64,000 nucleotides of DNA from an uncultured Pantoea sp. (GTDB lineage: Bacteria > Pseudomonadota > Gammaproteobacteria > Enterobacterales > Enterobacteriaceae), in NCBI GenBank assembly GCA_913778495.1, contig CAJYVD010000018.1:45122-109121 (forward strand). The letters run 5' to 3'. Below are positions 28,191 to 37,988 of the stretch, piece after piece (the stretch's first letter is position 1; every line of letters starts with the position of its first letter). The notes beneath the pieces are model-generated. The model did no database searches. It worked only from the letters and a program-made list of their open reading frames with translations, and was not told the origin of the DNA. The translations under genes were made by a program, and so were the position numbers.

Positions 28191-29021
28191 ATGTCTCAAT
28201 CGATGACGCTGATTGCGCACATCAGTGATTTACATATTAAAGCGCAGGGACGTTTGTCCTATAAAAAAGTGGATACGCTGGCGGCACTGCATCGGGTAAT
28301 TGATACGCTCAACGATCTGATGCCGCGCCCGGATATGGTGGTGATCAGCGGCGATCTGGTCGATTTTGGCACTGCGGAAGCCTATCAGACGCTGCGCGAG
28401 GCGCTGGCGCGCTTGACGCTGCCCTTCAGATTGATGCCGGGCAATCATGACGATCGCGTGCGTTTGCGCGCCGCCTTTCCCGATCACGCCTACCTGCAGC
28501 AGGGCGAAACGCTGCACTGGCAGGTGGAGGTGAACGGGGTGCAGCTCCTGGCGTTAGACTCCAGCGTGCCACAGCAGCCGTGGGGAAAGGTGGATGATGC
28601 GCAGCTGGCGTGGCTGGAGGGGCAGCTAGCGCGCGCGCCGCAGCTGCCGACGTTGGTGTTTCTGCACCACCCGCCTTTTTTATCTGGCATTGAGCATATG
28701 GATCAACAGCCGCTGCGCAACGCCGAGGCGCTGGCGGCGGTGATCCAACGTCACCCTCAGGTGGAGCGGGTGCTCAGTGGACATTTGCACCGTGCAGTTC
28801 AGGCGCGATTTGCCGGCACGCTCGCCTGCGTGGCGCCCGGCGTGTCGCATCAGGTTGCGCTGGACTTCTCTGCCGCCGGCCCAGCCCATTTTGTCCTGGA
28901 GCCGCCCGGCTTTCTGCTGCATCGCTGGCAGCCGCAGCAGGGCATGACTACCCACCAGTGTGCGATTGGCGACTATCCCGGCCCGTGGCCGTTTTATGAT
29001 GCGCACGGGCTGGTGGATTAG
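28191..29021 (+). CDS. Metallophosphodiesterase (CpdA/GpdQ-like calcineurin superfamily)
   Basis: A 276-residue two-metal phosphodiesterase. The full set of metal ligands is visible: SDLH (D13, H15), SGDLVDFG (about 54-55), GNHD (84-87), LHHPP (about 157-160) and SGHLHRAV (H198, H200). AAGG precedes the ATG by nine bases. The family cleaves cyclic nucleotides, glycerophosphodiesters or related phosphodiesters. As the last gene of the LacI-type regulator and ABC importer operon, it probably splits the imported compound in the cytoplasm. This points to glycerophosphodiester or similar organophosphate use rather than cAMP control; that reading is inference. Confidence 0.87.
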   Translation: MSQSMTLIAHISDLHIKAQGRLSYKKVDTLAALHRVIDTLNDLMPRPDMVVISGDLVDFGTAEAYQTLREALARLTLPFRLMPGNHDDRVRLRAAFPDHAYLQQGETLHWQVEVNGVQLLALDSSVPQQPWGKVDDAQLAWLEGQLARAPQLPTLVFLHHPPFLSGIEHMDQQPLRNAEALAAVIQRHPQVERVLSGHLHRAVQARFAGTLACVAPGVSHQVALDFSAAGPAHFVLEPPGFLLHRWQPQQGMTTHQCAIGDYPGPWPFYDAHGLVD

Positions 29022-29187
29022 CGCCGCGCCCACGCCGACTATTTCTGCGCGCCGTTAATTCAGTACCGTGATTAGCTTCATTTCTCGGTGTACAATTAGG
29101 GATCTTTTCACTGCGGTCAGCACCCCTACCGACAATAAGAGCCACAGGCGCGCACATGACAATGATTTCTCTCCAGACGGCTGCGAG

Positions 29188-30780
29188 ATGCTGATGCGCG
29201 TCTGGCCCAAAAAGGATCTTCGCACCCTCATCGCGCTTCTGGCTATTGCCAGTGTTGTTATCACGTTGGCGAACACGCTCTACGCCACCTGGCGCGTGCA
29301 GCGTATGGTACTGATTGAAAGCACGCTGGCGGCGAATCGCGCTTACGCGACGAAGCTGGCGTCCACCACGGAAGTGTTTTTTCAGTTAGCGCAATCACAG
29401 CTGCACTATAGCGCCAATTTGTTAGGTCAGGACTTCGATAACCCCGTGCTGGCACAGCAGGAAGTCAATCGCCTGCGCGAGCAGACCAGCAGCTTCAACT
29501 CCGTGGCGGTGGTGGACAGCAGCGGCGTGGTGAAAGCCATCTCACCCGAATCATTGATGCTGAAAGGGATGCAGCTTACCAGCCAGGCCTCACGCGAGGC
29601 GCTGGCGCAGCGTCAGCCGCTGGTCAGCCGTCCCTCTATTTCAGCGGCCAACAATCTGATTGTGTTTGTTTCATGGCCGGTGTGGAACAGCGAAGGGCGC
29701 TATCTCGGTTATGTCGGCGGCACCATTTATCTGAAGAAAAAAAGCATCCTGAATGAACTGCTGGGCGAGCAGTTTTATCGCGACGGGACGCGCGTGTTTG
29801 TGCTGGATCGCAATAATCAGGTGCTGTATCACCACAATAGCCAACTGATCGGTAAAACGCTGCCCGAGATCGTGAGCGATCGCGATCGCAAAGAGAAGGG
29901 CAACGGCGAGTTGCAGCTCGATGAAGAGGGGACCGGTCGACTGGCAGGTTATGCGGTTGTTCCCACCACCGGCTGGCTGGTGGTGGCGCTAAAATCCACC
30001 AACATGACGCTGCAACCGCTGTCAGGTCTGCTGCTGCAGGTGCTCAAAAATTCCGTGCCCTTTGCGCTGCTTACGCTGCTGATGGCGGTGATTTTCGCGC
30101 GCTTGATAGCCCTGCCGCTGTGGCAGTTGGCGCGTAAAGCCAGCCAGATGGATGCACAAAGCGTGTCGGGAGACATTGGTCGCATCGATGCATGGTACTT
30201 TGAAGCGGCACAGGTCAAGCGCGCGCTGCTCACGGGCATTGGCGTCGTGCAGGATAAGATTGGTCGGCTGAAATCCGAGGTGCAGACCGATCCAATGACC
30301 AATCTATTGAACCGCCGTGGTCTCAGCGCGGTACTGGATTATTTCAGCACCGTGCAGCAGCCTTTCGCCGTGCTGGCGCTGGATATCGATCATTTTAAAC
30401 GGGTGAATGACAATTATGGTCACGACGTCGGGGATGAAGTGATCAAGCAGGTGGCGCGTACGCTTCGCCTGAGTGCGCGCCAGAGCGACGTGGTGTGCCG
30501 CAACGGCGGGGAAGAATTTTTAATGCTGCTGCCCGCTACGCCGCTGAATGAAGCGCGTGAGATCGCCGAGCGGGTGCGCGCCAGCATCGCGGAAAGTCAG
30601 ATTGAGCGGGTTGGGCATATCACCCTCTCGGTTGGGATTGCCAGCTGGCAAGTCGAGCAGGGCAGCCAGGAGCAGAGCCTCAAGCAGGCCGATGCCGCGC
30701 TGTATCAGGCAAAAAACGCCGGGCGAAACTGCGTGATGATTGCCGGACAGGATGCGCTGGTGAGCAGTATTAAACGCTAG
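29188..30780 (+). CDS. Membrane diguanylate cyclase with periplasmic Cache-type sensor
   Basis: About 530 residues. The first Met in frame after a probable -10 (TACAAT at 29091) is at 29188; no strong ribosome binding site separates it from the Met two codons later. Transmembrane helix about 13-33, a periplasmic sensor of about 250 residues with the double-Cache pattern (VAVVDSSGVVKAISPESL, ...YLGYVGGTIYL), a second helix about 288-311, a linker, then the GGDEF domain. The active site reads GGEEF (about 439), and RQSD sits five residues before it, so both catalysis and product inhibition through the I-site look intact. It makes c-di-GMP, likely in answer to a periplasmic ligand. Confidence 0.88.
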   Translation: MLMRVWPKKDLRTLIALLAIASVVITLANTLYATWRVQRMVLIESTLAANRAYATKLASTTEVFFQLAQSQLHYSANLLGQDFDNPVLAQQEVNRLREQTSSFNSVAVVDSSGVVKAISPESLMLKGMQLTSQASREALAQRQPLVSRPSISAANNLIVFVSWPVWNSEGRYLGYVGGTIYLKKKSILNELLGEQFYRDGTRVFVLDRNNQVLYHHNSQLIGKTLPEIVSDRDRKEKGNGELQLDEEGTGRLAGYAVVPTTGWLVVALKSTNMTLQPLSGLLLQVLKNSVPFALLTLLMAVIFARLIALPLWQLARKASQMDAQSVSGDIGRIDAWYFEAAQVKRALLTGIGVVQDKIGRLKSEVQTDPMTNLLNRRGLSAVLDYFSTVQQPFAVLALDIDHFKRVNDNYGHDVGDEVIKQVARTLRLSARQSDVVCRNGGEEFLMLLPATPLNEAREIAERVRASIAESQIERVGHITLSVGIASWQVEQGSQEQSLKQADAALYQAKNAGRNCVMIAGQDALVSSIKR

Positions 30781-30791
30781 CAGGAAGGATG

Positions 30792-30818
30792 CCCGCCTGA
30801 CGCGCTGCGCCGGGCGGG
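30792..30818. terminator. Weak hairpin between the cyclase gene and bcp
   Basis: A 6-bp stem (CCCGCC / GGCGGG) with a GC-rich loop lies between two convergent genes. There is no T run. Confidence 0.3.
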
Positions 30819-30832
30819 ACGAGAACAGCGAC

Positions 30833-31300
30833 TCAGGCAGATTTCAGGTAATCGAGTACGATATCGTGATGGTTAGCGGTTTTAAAATCATCAAACACCT
30901 TTTCAACCTTGCCGTTCGCATCGATCAAGAAACTGATGCGATGAATGCCGTCGTAAGTTTTCCCCATAAAGGTTTTTTCGCCCCATACGCCAAACTGCTG
31001 GCAAACTTCATGGTTTTCATCAGACAGCAGCGTAAAGTTCAGCAGCTCTTTCTCCGCGAAACGTGACAGCTTTTCCGGCTTGTCGGTGCTGATACCCAGC
31101 ACTTCTACGCCGGCTTTTTTCATCTCATCCATATTGTCGCGCAGACCGCAGGCCTGCACGGTGCATCCGGGTGTCATGGCTTTCGGGTAGAAGTACACCA
31201 GAACGCGCTGTCCCTGGAAGTCGGCCAAATTTACTTGTTCGCCGTCCTGATCGGGCAAGCTAAATTTCGGTGCGGTATCACCGGCTTTCAGTGGATTCAT
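30833..31300 (-). CDS. bcp: Thiol peroxidase Bcp (bacterioferritin comigratory protein, PrxQ type)
   Basis: A 155-residue peroxiredoxin that reduces hydrogen and organic peroxides with thioredoxin. The ATG at 31300 follows GGAG by seven bases and gives MNPLKAGDTAPKF, the family start; the GTG one codon earlier is not needed. The peroxidatic and resolving cysteines lie in TPGCTVQAC (C46, C51), the one-helix spacing of PrxQ proteins. Trp-Gly and the HRISFLID segment close the active site. As in E. coli it lies downstream of gcvR on the same strand; a long inverted repeat separates them here. Confidence 0.96.
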   Translation of the reverse strand: MNPLKAGDTAPKFSLPDQDGEQVNLADFQGQRVLVYFYPKAMTPGCTVQACGLRDNMDEMKKAGVEVLGISTDKPEKLSRFAEKELLNFTLLSDENHEVCQQFGVWGEKTFMGKTYDGIHRISFLIDANGKVEKVFDDFKTANHHDIVLDYLKSA

Positions 31301-31376
31301 CACAACTCTCCATTTTTCTCTGCATGCTGTGGGTCAACGCCGGCATCGCTCAACGCGTCAGGCGGCGTGACCCTCT

Positions 31377-31431
31377 GGGTTATTTCACAACACGGCATGT
31401 CACGCGGACAGAGTGTGTGGCGAAATAACCC
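31377..31431 (-). repeat. Long-armed inverted repeat between gcvR and bcp
   Basis: GGGTTATTTC (31377-31386) and its exact complement GAAATAACCC (31422-31431) enclose 35 bases, and CACA/TGTG inside can extend the stem with a bulge. It lies in the gcvR-bcp gap, ten bases past the gcvR stop. There is no T run, so a plain terminator is unlikely; a leader structure or protein site is possible. Confidence 0.5.
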
Positions 31432-31440
31432 GGCGTTTGA

Positions 31441-32007
31441 TTAGACGGTGCGGTCGGCGCCGTCGTTGACACTATAAAGACGAATCGCCCCTTGCGCATG
31501 CAGTTCTTCACACAGCGCGGTAAAGGCCTGCTCAAACGGTGCGCTGGCGTGATTCGCCGGACTGTGCGCTGTCATTTGAATATAGAGGGTGGGCGGCGCA
31601 TTGTCCTGGGCGGGTTTAATCCGCGACACCAGCTCCGCGATGTTCATCTGGTGCTTGTCGAATAAATCCGTGAAGCGTTCAATGATATGCGGGGAGTCCG
31701 GCACTTCAACTTGTACCCAAACGGTGGCCGGCATAGGCGGCGTCACGCGCGCGTTGGTGCGCTTCATGACAATTAACAGTTCCAACTCCGCGCCTTTCAT
31801 CGGTAGCGTGGATTCAATCAGCGTTATCGCGTTCCAGCTGCCGGAAAGCAGCATGATAAAGGTGAATTCATCGCCCAGCATCGCCAAACGGCTGTCTTCT
31901 ATATTACAGCCGCAGCTGCTGACGTGGCGGGTGATGGTATTGACGATACCCGGACGATCGACGCCCACTGCGGTGATCACCAAATGGTGAGGCTGTAACT
32001 GCGACAA
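31441..32007 (-). CDS. gcvR: Glycine cleavage system repressor GcvR
   Basis: About 188 residues with two ACT domains (HHLVITAVGVDRPGIVNTITRHV and TVWVQVEVPDSPHIIERFTDLF). GcvR binds GcvA and blocks activation of the glycine cleavage genes when glycine is low. The first 120 residues are almost identical to E. coli GcvR. The frame extends upstream with an ATG at 32040, but AGGAAA nine bases before the TTG at 32007 and the family length favour the TTG. It is divergent from dapA, as in E. coli. Confidence 0.92.
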   Translation of the reverse strand: MSQLQPHHLVITAVGVDRPGIVNTITRHVSSCGCNIEDSRLAMLGDEFTFIMLLSGSWNAITLIESTLPMKGAELELLIVMKRTNARVTPPMPATVWVQVEVPDSPHIIERFTDLFDKHQMNIAELVSRIKPAQDNAPPTLYIQMTAHSPANHASAPFEQAFTALCEELHAQGAIRLYSVNDGADRTV

Positions 32008-32150
32008 AGTGGCGTTTCCTGTACGTTCGCTAATAACCATAAGGTAAACATAAAAAAAACTGCTGACAAGCGCGGGAATGGCGTGGCTCGCTTGCTTTTC
32101 TTTCAGGGTAAACCGTAACATGAGGCACTTGTTTGTCGAGGGGATAGCCC

Positions 32151-33029
32151 ATGTTCACCGGAAGTATTGTTGCGCTCATTACGCCAATGAATGAAAAAGG
32201 TAATGTCTGCCGCGAAAGTCTCAAAAAACTGATTGATTATCATGTTGCCAGCGGCACCGCAGCGATTGTTTCTGTTGGCACCACCGGCGAATCTGCCACT
32301 CTGAGCCACGAAGAGCACGGCGATGTGGTGCTGCAAACGCTTGAGCTGGCAGACGGTCGTATTCCCGTGATTGCCGGCACCGGCGCGAATGCCACTGCGG
32401 AAGGCATCTCTCTCACTAAACGTTTTACTGGCACCGGCGTGGTCGGCTGCTTGACGGTAACGCCGTACTACAACCGTCCCACCCAGGAAGGGCTCTATCA
32501 GCACTTTAAAGCCATTGCTGAAAGCACCGATCTGCCACAGATGCTCTACAATGTCCCCTCGCGCACCGGTTGCGATATGCTGCCTGAAACCGTCGCACGC
32601 CTGGCCGAAATAAAAAATATTATCGGAATCAAAGAAGCAACCGGGAACTTATCGCGCGTTTCTCAGATCCAAGAGCTGGCTGGAGAGGCGTTCATTATTG
32701 TCAGTGGCGATGACGCCACGGCGCTGGACGCCATGCAGCTGGGCGGCAAAGGGGTTATTTCGGTCACTGCCAACGTCGCTGCACGTGAAATGGTTGAACT
32801 CTGTGCGCTGGCACAAGAGGGCAAATTCGCCGAAGCGCGCCGCCTGAATCAGCGTCTGATGCACCTGCACCAGACGCTTTTCTGTGAACCCAATCCAATC
32901 CCGGTAAAATGGGCAGCAAAACAGTTGGGATTAATCGCGGATGACACGCTGCGTTTGCCGATGACGCCGCTGACCGAGGCTGGTCAGGCGAAAATGGGGC
33001 AGGCGCTTATCAAAGCGGGTTTGCGCTAA
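32151..33029 (+). CDS. dapA: 4-hydroxy-tetrahydrodipicolinate synthase DapA
   Basis: A 292-residue aldolase that condenses pyruvate with aspartate semialdehyde in the lysine and diaminopimelate pathway. The Schiff-base Lys is in [10 protein letters not shown] (about 161), Tyr133 in MLYNVPSRT and the dicarboxylate-binding Arg in the same motif. [10 protein letters not shown] near residue 43 binds pyruvate. GAGG nine bases before the ATG. Length equals E. coli DapA. bamC follows after 14 bases, so they share a transcript. The second enzyme of the pathway in this window is dapE at 38958-40085. Confidence 0.98.
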   Translation: MFTGSIVALITPMNEKGNVCRESLKKLIDYHVASGTAAIVSVGTTGESATLSHEEHGDVVLQTLELADGRIPVIAGTGANATAEGISLTKRFTGTGVVGCLTVTPYYNRPTQEGLYQHFKAIAESTDLPQMLYNVPSRTGCDMLPETVARLAEIKNIIGIKEATGNLSRVSQIQELAGEAFIIVSGDDATALDAMQLGGKGVISVTANVAAREMVELCALAQEGKFAEARRLNQRLMHLHQTLFCEPNPIPVKWAAKQLGLIADDTLRLPMTPLTEAGQAKMGQALIKAGLR

Positions 33030-33043
33030 TTTAGGGAGAGTCA

Positions 33044-34075
33044 ATGAGTTATTCAGTTAAGCGCTCGACGCTGGCAACGGCGGTGGGCCTTTCCACGCTG
33101 ATGCTGCTAACAGCATGTTCCAGCGATCAGCGTTATAAGCGCCAGGTCAGCGGTGATGAATCTTACCTGCAGGCGCCTGAACTGCGTGATTTAAAAGCTC
33201 CGTCAGGCATGATTCTGCCGTTGCAGAACGGGGATTACGATGTACCGCACTCCGTGGCTAAAGGTGCCGTCGGCAAAGCGCTGGACATTCGTCCACCGGC
33301 GCAGCCGCTGGCGCTGGTCAACGGTACCCGTGCCCAGTTTAACGGCAATACCGGCGTGCTCGCGATTGAAAACAGCCGCAGTGCAATCTGGCCGCAGGTA
33401 GTGAGCGTGGTGCAATCCTACAAATTCCCTATTGCCCAGCGTGACGACGCGTCTCAGCAGTTAACCACGGATTGGGTGCAGTGGAACCGCGCCGACGAGG
33501 ATAACCAGTATCGCGGACGCTACCAGATCGGCGTGCAGAAACAGAGCTACCAGCAGGTACTGACGGTCCGTCTGTTAGAGCTGCAGCAGAAGGGCGAGAC
33601 GGTCACGTCTCCGGCGCAGGTTCAGCGTTATACCGGTCAGATGCTTAACGACATCAGCACCGGACTGGATAAAATTGATACCGCCAGTGCCGATGCCGCT
33701 GCTGGCCGTGCCAACGGCCAAATCGACGTGCAGAGCGGCGCAGATGACACCGGTTTGCCGCTGCTGGTGCTGCGCGCGCCGTTCAACGTGACCTGGCAGC
33801 GCCTGCCTGCGGCACTGAAGCGTGTGGGCATGGAAGTGAAAGATGATAACCGCTCGCAGGGCAGTCTGAAGGTCAGCTACAGCGCACCGGGCACCAGCGC
33901 CTTCGATGCGATTGGCGCGAAAGATCCTGAGCTGCCAAACGGTGATTATAAGTTGCAGGTCGGTGATTTAGATAATCGCAGCAGCCTGCAGTTCATCGAT
34001 CCAAAAGGGCATGTGCTGACCCAGACGCAAAACGATGCGCTGGTGGCCGTGTTCCAGGGCGCGCTGAACAAATAA
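33044..34075 (+). CDS. bamC: Outer membrane assembly lipoprotein BamC
   Basis: A 343-residue lipoprotein of the BAM complex. The signal peptide ends in the lipobox LLTAC, so Cys25 is acylated. An unstructured segment after it ([20 protein letters not shown]) is the part that contacts BamD in E. coli; two helix-grip domains follow (about 100-210 and 220-343, the second opening with [19 protein letters not shown]). It is the second gene of dapA-bamC and ends at a strong terminator. Confidence 0.96.
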   Translation: MSYSVKRSTLATAVGLSTLMLLTACSSDQRYKRQVSGDESYLQAPELRDLKAPSGMILPLQNGDYDVPHSVAKGAVGKALDIRPPAQPLALVNGTRAQFNGNTGVLAIENSRSAIWPQVVSVVQSYKFPIAQRDDASQQLTTDWVQWNRADEDNQYRGRYQIGVQKQSYQQVLTVRLLELQQKGETVTSPAQVQRYTGQMLNDISTGLDKIDTASADAAAGRANGQIDVQSGADDTGLPLLVLRAPFNVTWQRLPAALKRVGMEVKDDNRSQGSLKVSYSAPGTSAFDAIGAKDPELPNGDYKLQVGDLDNRSSLQFIDPKGHVLTQTQNDALVAVFQGALNK

Positions 34076-34085
34076 ATTGCCAAAG

Positions 34086-34109
34086 GGCCGGAGATTCTCC
34101 GGCCTTTTT
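34086..34109 (+). terminator. Terminator of dapA-bamC
   Basis: A perfect 8-bp stem (GGCCGGAG / CTCCGGCC) with a 3-base loop is followed by five T residues, G and four more T. It starts 11 bases after the bamC stop. Confidence 0.85.
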
Positions 34110-34139
34110 GTTTTGGTTTTGGCATAATAGCGCCCGGCG

Positions 34140-34155
34140 AGGTAAACGATTGCGT
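34140..34155 (+). promoter_or_regulatory. PurR operator of purC
   Basis: AGGTAAACGATTGCGT matches the PurR consensus ANGCAANCGNTTNCNT except for one base (T for C at position 4). It lies 65 bases before the purC start and a few bases past a -10-like CATAAT at 34123-34128, the place expected for a repressor site. E. coli purC is under PurR. Confidence 0.75.
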
Positions 34156-34219
34156 CACGCAGTCATCGCGCGGTGCAACACCGCTGAACACGGGTTCTTT
34201 CATGTTTGGAGTTAACAAG

Positions 34220-34933
34220 ATGCAAAAGCGAGCTGAGTTGTATCGCGGTAAAGCGAAAACCGTATACAGCACCGACAATCCGGATCTGCTGGTACTTGAG
34301 TTCCGCAACGATACGTCAGCAGGCGACGGTGCACGAATCGAGCAGTTTGATCGCAAAGGCATGGTCAACAACAAGTTTAACCACTTCATCATGACCAAAC
34401 TGCAGGAAGCGGGCATTCCTACGCAGATGGAAGCGCTGCTATCAGACAATGAAGCGCTGGTAAAAAAACTGGAGATGGTGCCGGTCGAGTGCGTTGTGCG
34501 CAACCGCGCAGCAGGATCGCTGGTGAAGCGGCTGGGTGTGGAAGAGGGCATGATACTCAATCCACCGCTGTTTGATCTCTTTCTTAAAGATGACGCCAAA
34601 CACGACCCGATGGTCAACGAATCCTACTGCGAAACCTTCGGCTGGGTCAGCAAAGCCAACCTGGCGCGCATGCAGGAACTGACGTTCAAAGCCAACGAGG
34701 TACTGAGCAAGCTGTTCGACGATGCCGGTTTGATCCTGGTGGACTTCAAGCTGGAGTTCGGTCTCTTTAACGGCGAAGTCACGCTGGGTGATGAGTTTTC
34801 CCCGGACGGCGCGCGTCTTTGGGACAAAGAGACGCTGGATAAAATGGACAAAGATCGCTTCCGTCAGAGCCTGGGCGGCGTTATCGAAGCCTATGAGGCG
34901 GTGGCGCACCGCTTGGGCGTCAAGCTGGATTAA
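34220..34933 (+). CDS. purC: SAICAR synthetase PurC
   Basis: A 237-residue enzyme joining CAIR and aspartate with ATP in purine synthesis. The frame starts six codons earlier, but [18 protein letters not shown] is the E. coli N-terminus and GGAG precedes this ATG. The ATP-binding Gly-rich loop GKAKTVY, the [12 protein letters not shown] and [18 protein letters not shown] segments and the DFKLEFG...[14 protein letters not shown] signature are intact. It stands alone between two terminators, with a PurR operator in front. Confidence 0.97.
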   Translation: MQKRAELYRGKAKTVYSTDNPDLLVLEFRNDTSAGDGARIEQFDRKGMVNNKFNHFIMTKLQEAGIPTQMEALLSDNEALVKKLEMVPVECVVRNRAAGSLVKRLGVEEGMILNPPLFDLFLKDDAKHDPMVNESYCETFGWVSKANLARMQELTFKANEVLSKLFDDAGLILVDFKLEFGLFNGEVTLGDEFSPDGARLWDKETLDKMDKDRFRQSLGGVIEAYEAVAHRLGVKLD

Positions 34934-34959
34934 CACCAGCAGCGCCAAGTTTTATCAGC

Positions 34960-34987
34960 AGGCCGTCATCCTAGACGGCCTTTTTTA
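34960..34987 (+). terminator. Terminator of purC
   Basis: A perfect 8-bp stem (AGGCCGTC / GACGGCCT) with a 6-base loop is followed by a run of T residues, 27 bases past the purC stop. Confidence 0.85.
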
Positions 34988-35087
34988 TTTCTGTCTTTCT
35001 GCCGCTTCCCTCACGCACCGTGCTGGTGCTTCGTCACGCCGACAACTAAAATCAGGCAACACCCGCTGAAATGGAAAGGAGCAGGCC

Positions 35088-35945
35088 ATGCGCTGGCAAG
35101 GGCGTCGCGAAAGCGACAATGTAGAAGATCGCCGTGACGCGTCACCGGGTTTCGGCGGCGGCGGGCGGCAAATCCGTATTCCGCGCGGTAAAGGGGGAAT
35201 TATTTTGTTAGTGGTGGTGGCGATAGCGGGCTACTACGGCTATGACCTGACGGCCCTGCTGCAGGGCGGCGCACCGGTTTCGCAATCGCAGCCGGTAAAC
35301 CGCGCCAAGAGCGACGAGGATGCAAAATTTACCTCGGTGATCCTCGCCACCACTGAAGACACCTGGAGCACACTGTTTCAGAAGATGGACAAACAGTACG
35401 TACCGCCCAAGCTGGTCATGTATCGCGGCGCCACGCGCACCGGCTGCGGTACCGGACAGTCAGTGATGGGGCCGTTTTACTGCCCGGCGGACCAAACCGT
35501 ATATATCGATCTGTCGTTTTACGATGAGATGAAAACCAAGCTCGGCGCGGGCGGCGATTTTGCCCAAGGCTATGTGATCGCTCACGAAGTGGGGCACCAC
35601 GTGCAAAAGTTGCTGGGCATTGAGCCGAAAGTACGGCAAATGCAGCAGGGTGCGTCGCAGACGCAAGTTAATCAGCTGTCGGTAAAAATGGAGCTGCAGG
35701 CCGACTGCTTTGCCGGCGTATGGGGCCACTACGTGCAACAGCAGAATATGCTCGAGGTGGGCGATCTGCAGGAAGCGCTCAACGCCGCAGAGGCAATCGG
35801 CGACGATCGCCTGCAGCAAAAGAGCCAGGGCCGCGTGGTACCCGACAGCTTTACCCACGGCACCTCTCAGCAGCGTTACACCTGGTTTAAGCGCGGCTTC
35901 GACAGCGGCAATCCGGGACAGTGTAATACCTTTGCAGAACGTTGA
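35088..35945 (+). CDS. ypfJ: Putative neutral zinc metallopeptidase YpfJ
   Basis: A 285-residue protein. The N-terminus is Arg- and Gly-rich, then one transmembrane helix ([17 protein letters not shown], about 36-52) anchors it in the inner membrane with the peptidase domain outside. The zinc motif is [15 protein letters not shown] (about 163-177), and a further acidic ligand is likely in [21 protein letters not shown] lies before the ATG. Its TGA overlaps the tmcA ATG by one base, so the two are co-translated. The substrate is not known. Confidence 0.92.
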   Translation: MRWQGRRESDNVEDRRDASPGFGGGGRQIRIPRGKGGIILLVVVAIAGYYGYDLTALLQGGAPVSQSQPVNRAKSDEDAKFTSVILATTEDTWSTLFQKMDKQYVPPKLVMYRGATRTGCGTGQSVMGPFYCPADQTVYIDLSFYDEMKTKLGAGGDFAQGYVIAHEVGHHVQKLLGIEPKVRQMQQGASQTQVNQLSVKMELQADCFAGVWGHYVQQQNMLEVGDLQEALNAAEAIGDDRLQQKSQGRVVPDSFTHGTSQQRYTWFKRGFDSGNPGQCNTFAER

Positions 35946-37915
35946 TGCCGCTCTCTGAATTTACCGCGGCGTTAACGCGCGCGGGCATTCGTGGTTTGTG
36001 CGTGATCGCCGGCGAGCCCGACTGGGCGCTGGCGCAAAGCAGGCAGTGGCAGCGCCAGCTGCCAGGAGATTGGCTCACGCTGAGCGATGCCGCTGATTTT
36101 CCCAATCGCGAAAGCGTCTCTGCCTTTCGTCACCTGCTGGGCCGCGAATTTCATCACGCCATTTTTGATGCCCGCCGCGGTTTTCACGCTGAAGCGTTTG
36201 CCGCCCTTGCGGGCACGCTGCGCGCCGGCAGTTGGCTGCTGCTATTGGCTCCGCCCTGGTCAGCGTGGGTTGCGCATCGGGATGACGATAGCCTGCGCTG
36301 GGCTGACGTGGCGCAGCCCATTGCGACGCCGCATTTCATTCGTCACTTGCAGCAGTGTCTGCTGCGCAATCCTGACATTATGCTGGTCCGCCAGGGCGAG
36401 CCGACGCGCTTGCCGCAGCCCCAGCGACGCCCGGCGTGGCAGCACGCTGCGCCGCAGCAGCAGGCGCAGGTTCTGCAGCAGTTGCTGCAGCTTGATGCCG
36501 GCGTGGCGGTGCTCACCGCCGCCCGCGGACGCGGGAAATCCGCGCTGGCGGGGATGCTGGCGCGCCACGTTCCGGGCAGCCTGGTCACTGCGCCTGCCAG
36601 AGTGGCTACTGATGTCATGGCACGCTTTGCCGGTGACGCTTTTCGGTTTATGGCGCCCGACGCCATTTTGGCTGAGGCGGTGACGCCATCGGCCGCATGG
36701 CTCATTATTGACGAAGCGGCGGCTATCCCCGCGCCGCTGTTGCAGCAGCTGGTGCAGCGTTTTCCCCGGGTGCTTCTCACCAGCACGGTGCAAGGCTACG
36801 AAGGCACCGGCCGCGGATTTATCCTGCGTTTCTGTGCCACATTACCCAACGTACACTATTTTCAGCTGGACGAGCCGTTACGCTGGGCAGCGAACGATCC
36901 GCTTGAGCGGGCGGTCAGCCAGGCGCTGCTGTTTGAGGACGCAGCGGACAGCGCGGCACAGGGGGAAATTAACGTAACATACGCCAGCCCCGACCATCAT
37001 GAGGATGCGCTGAAAGCCGGATATCGCTTGCTGGCAAGCGCCCACTACCGTACCTCACCGCTGGATTTACGGCGCATGCTGGATGCACCCGGCATGCGCT
37101 TTTGGCTGGCGCAACAGGCAGGCTGCGTGGTGGCGGCACTCTGGCTGGTGGACGAGGGGGGGCTTGACCCAACCTTGGCAGCGGCCGTCTGGGCGGGCGT
37201 GCGCCGACCGCGCGGCAATTTGGTCGCGCAATCGCTGGCGGCGCACGCCGGCTTTGCTGAAGCGGCCACGCTGCGATCGCAGCGCATCACCCGCATCGCC
37301 GTTCAGGCGGCACGGCGTCAGCAGGGGGTGGGGAAACGGTTGGTGGCGCAAGCCTGTGAGCGGGCCGACTGCGACTATCTGTCGGTCAGTTTTGGCTATA
37401 CCGAGCCGCTGTGGCACTTTTGGCGCAGCTGCGGTTTTACGCTGGTACGCATAGGCACGCAGCGCGAAGCCAGCAGCGGCTGCTATGCCGCGATGGCGAT
37501 ACGCGCGCTTACGCCTGCGGGGGAAGCGCTGGCGCAGCGTGCCGCGCAGCGCCTGGCACGCGACAGCGTCTGGCTGCGCGATCTCATCGATCTGCCCCTG
37601 GACACCGATGCCCACGAGGTGGATGCGCAGGTGAACGAGGACGATTGGTCGCTGCTGGCTGGGTTTGCCTGGGCGCAACGGCCTTATGAAGCGAGCTATG
37701 CCGCGCTGCAGCGTCTGGTGCGATGCAGCCCGCAGCCGCAGCTGGCGGCGCTGCTGCTTGAGAAACAGCCGCTACACCGCGTGGCTGCGCAGGCGGGCCT
37801 CAGCGGGCGCAAAGCCGTTATACAAGCACTGCGCAATGAGACCGCCGTCGCGCTCTCCACGTTGGATGGCGATGCCGCGCAGCAGTGGCAGAGACGTTTA
37901 GCCTTGTTGAAATAG
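35945..37915 (+). CDS. tmcA: tRNA(Met) cytidine acetyltransferase TmcA
   Basis: A 656-residue enzyme that acetylates the wobble cytidine C34 of elongator tRNA(Met). An N-terminal domain is followed by an RNA-helicase-like ATPase (AARGRGKSALAG, Lys about 199; Walker B LIIDEAAAIP) and a GNAT acetyltransferase domain with the acetyl-CoA loop ARRQQGVGKRLV. A tRNA-binding C-terminal domain completes it. The ATG at 35945 shares a base with the ypfJ stop (TGATG); a TTG one codon earlier is less likely. E. coli has the same ypfJ-tmcA-ypfH order. Confidence 0.95.
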   Translation: MPLSEFTAALTRAGIRGLCVIAGEPDWALAQSRQWQRQLPGDWLTLSDAADFPNRESVSAFRHLLGREFHHAIFDARRGFHAEAFAALAGTLRAGSWLLLLAPPWSAWVAHRDDDSLRWADVAQPIATPHFIRHLQQCLLRNPDIMLVRQGEPTRLPQPQRRPAWQHAAPQQQAQVLQQLLQLDAGVAVLTAARGRGKSALAGMLARHVPGSLVTAPARVATDVMARFAGDAFRFMAPDAILAEAVTPSAAWLIIDEAAAIPAPLLQQLVQRFPRVLLTSTVQGYEGTGRGFILRFCATLPNVHYFQLDEPLRWAANDPLERAVSQALLFEDAADSAAQGEINVTYASPDHHEDALKAGYRLLASAHYRTSPLDLRRMLDAPGMRFWLAQQAGCVVAALWLVDEGGLDPTLAAAVWAGVRRPRGNLVAQSLAAHAGFAEAATLRSQRITRIAVQAARRQQGVGKRLVAQACERADCDYLSVSFGYTEPLWHFWRSCGFTLVRIGTQREASSGCYAAMAIRALTPAGEALAQRAAQRLARDSVWLRDLIDLPLDTDAHEVDAQVNEDDWSLLAGFAWAQRPYEASYAALQRLVRCSPQPQLAALLLEKQPLHRVAAQAGLSGRKAVIQALRNETAVALSTLDGDAAQQWQRRLALLK

Positions 37916-37988
37916 ATGCGCCAACGCATTCAAATTTTCCCACTATCATTTTTGTCCCTGCGGCGTAGAGTGATCGGAGGAGGAACGT

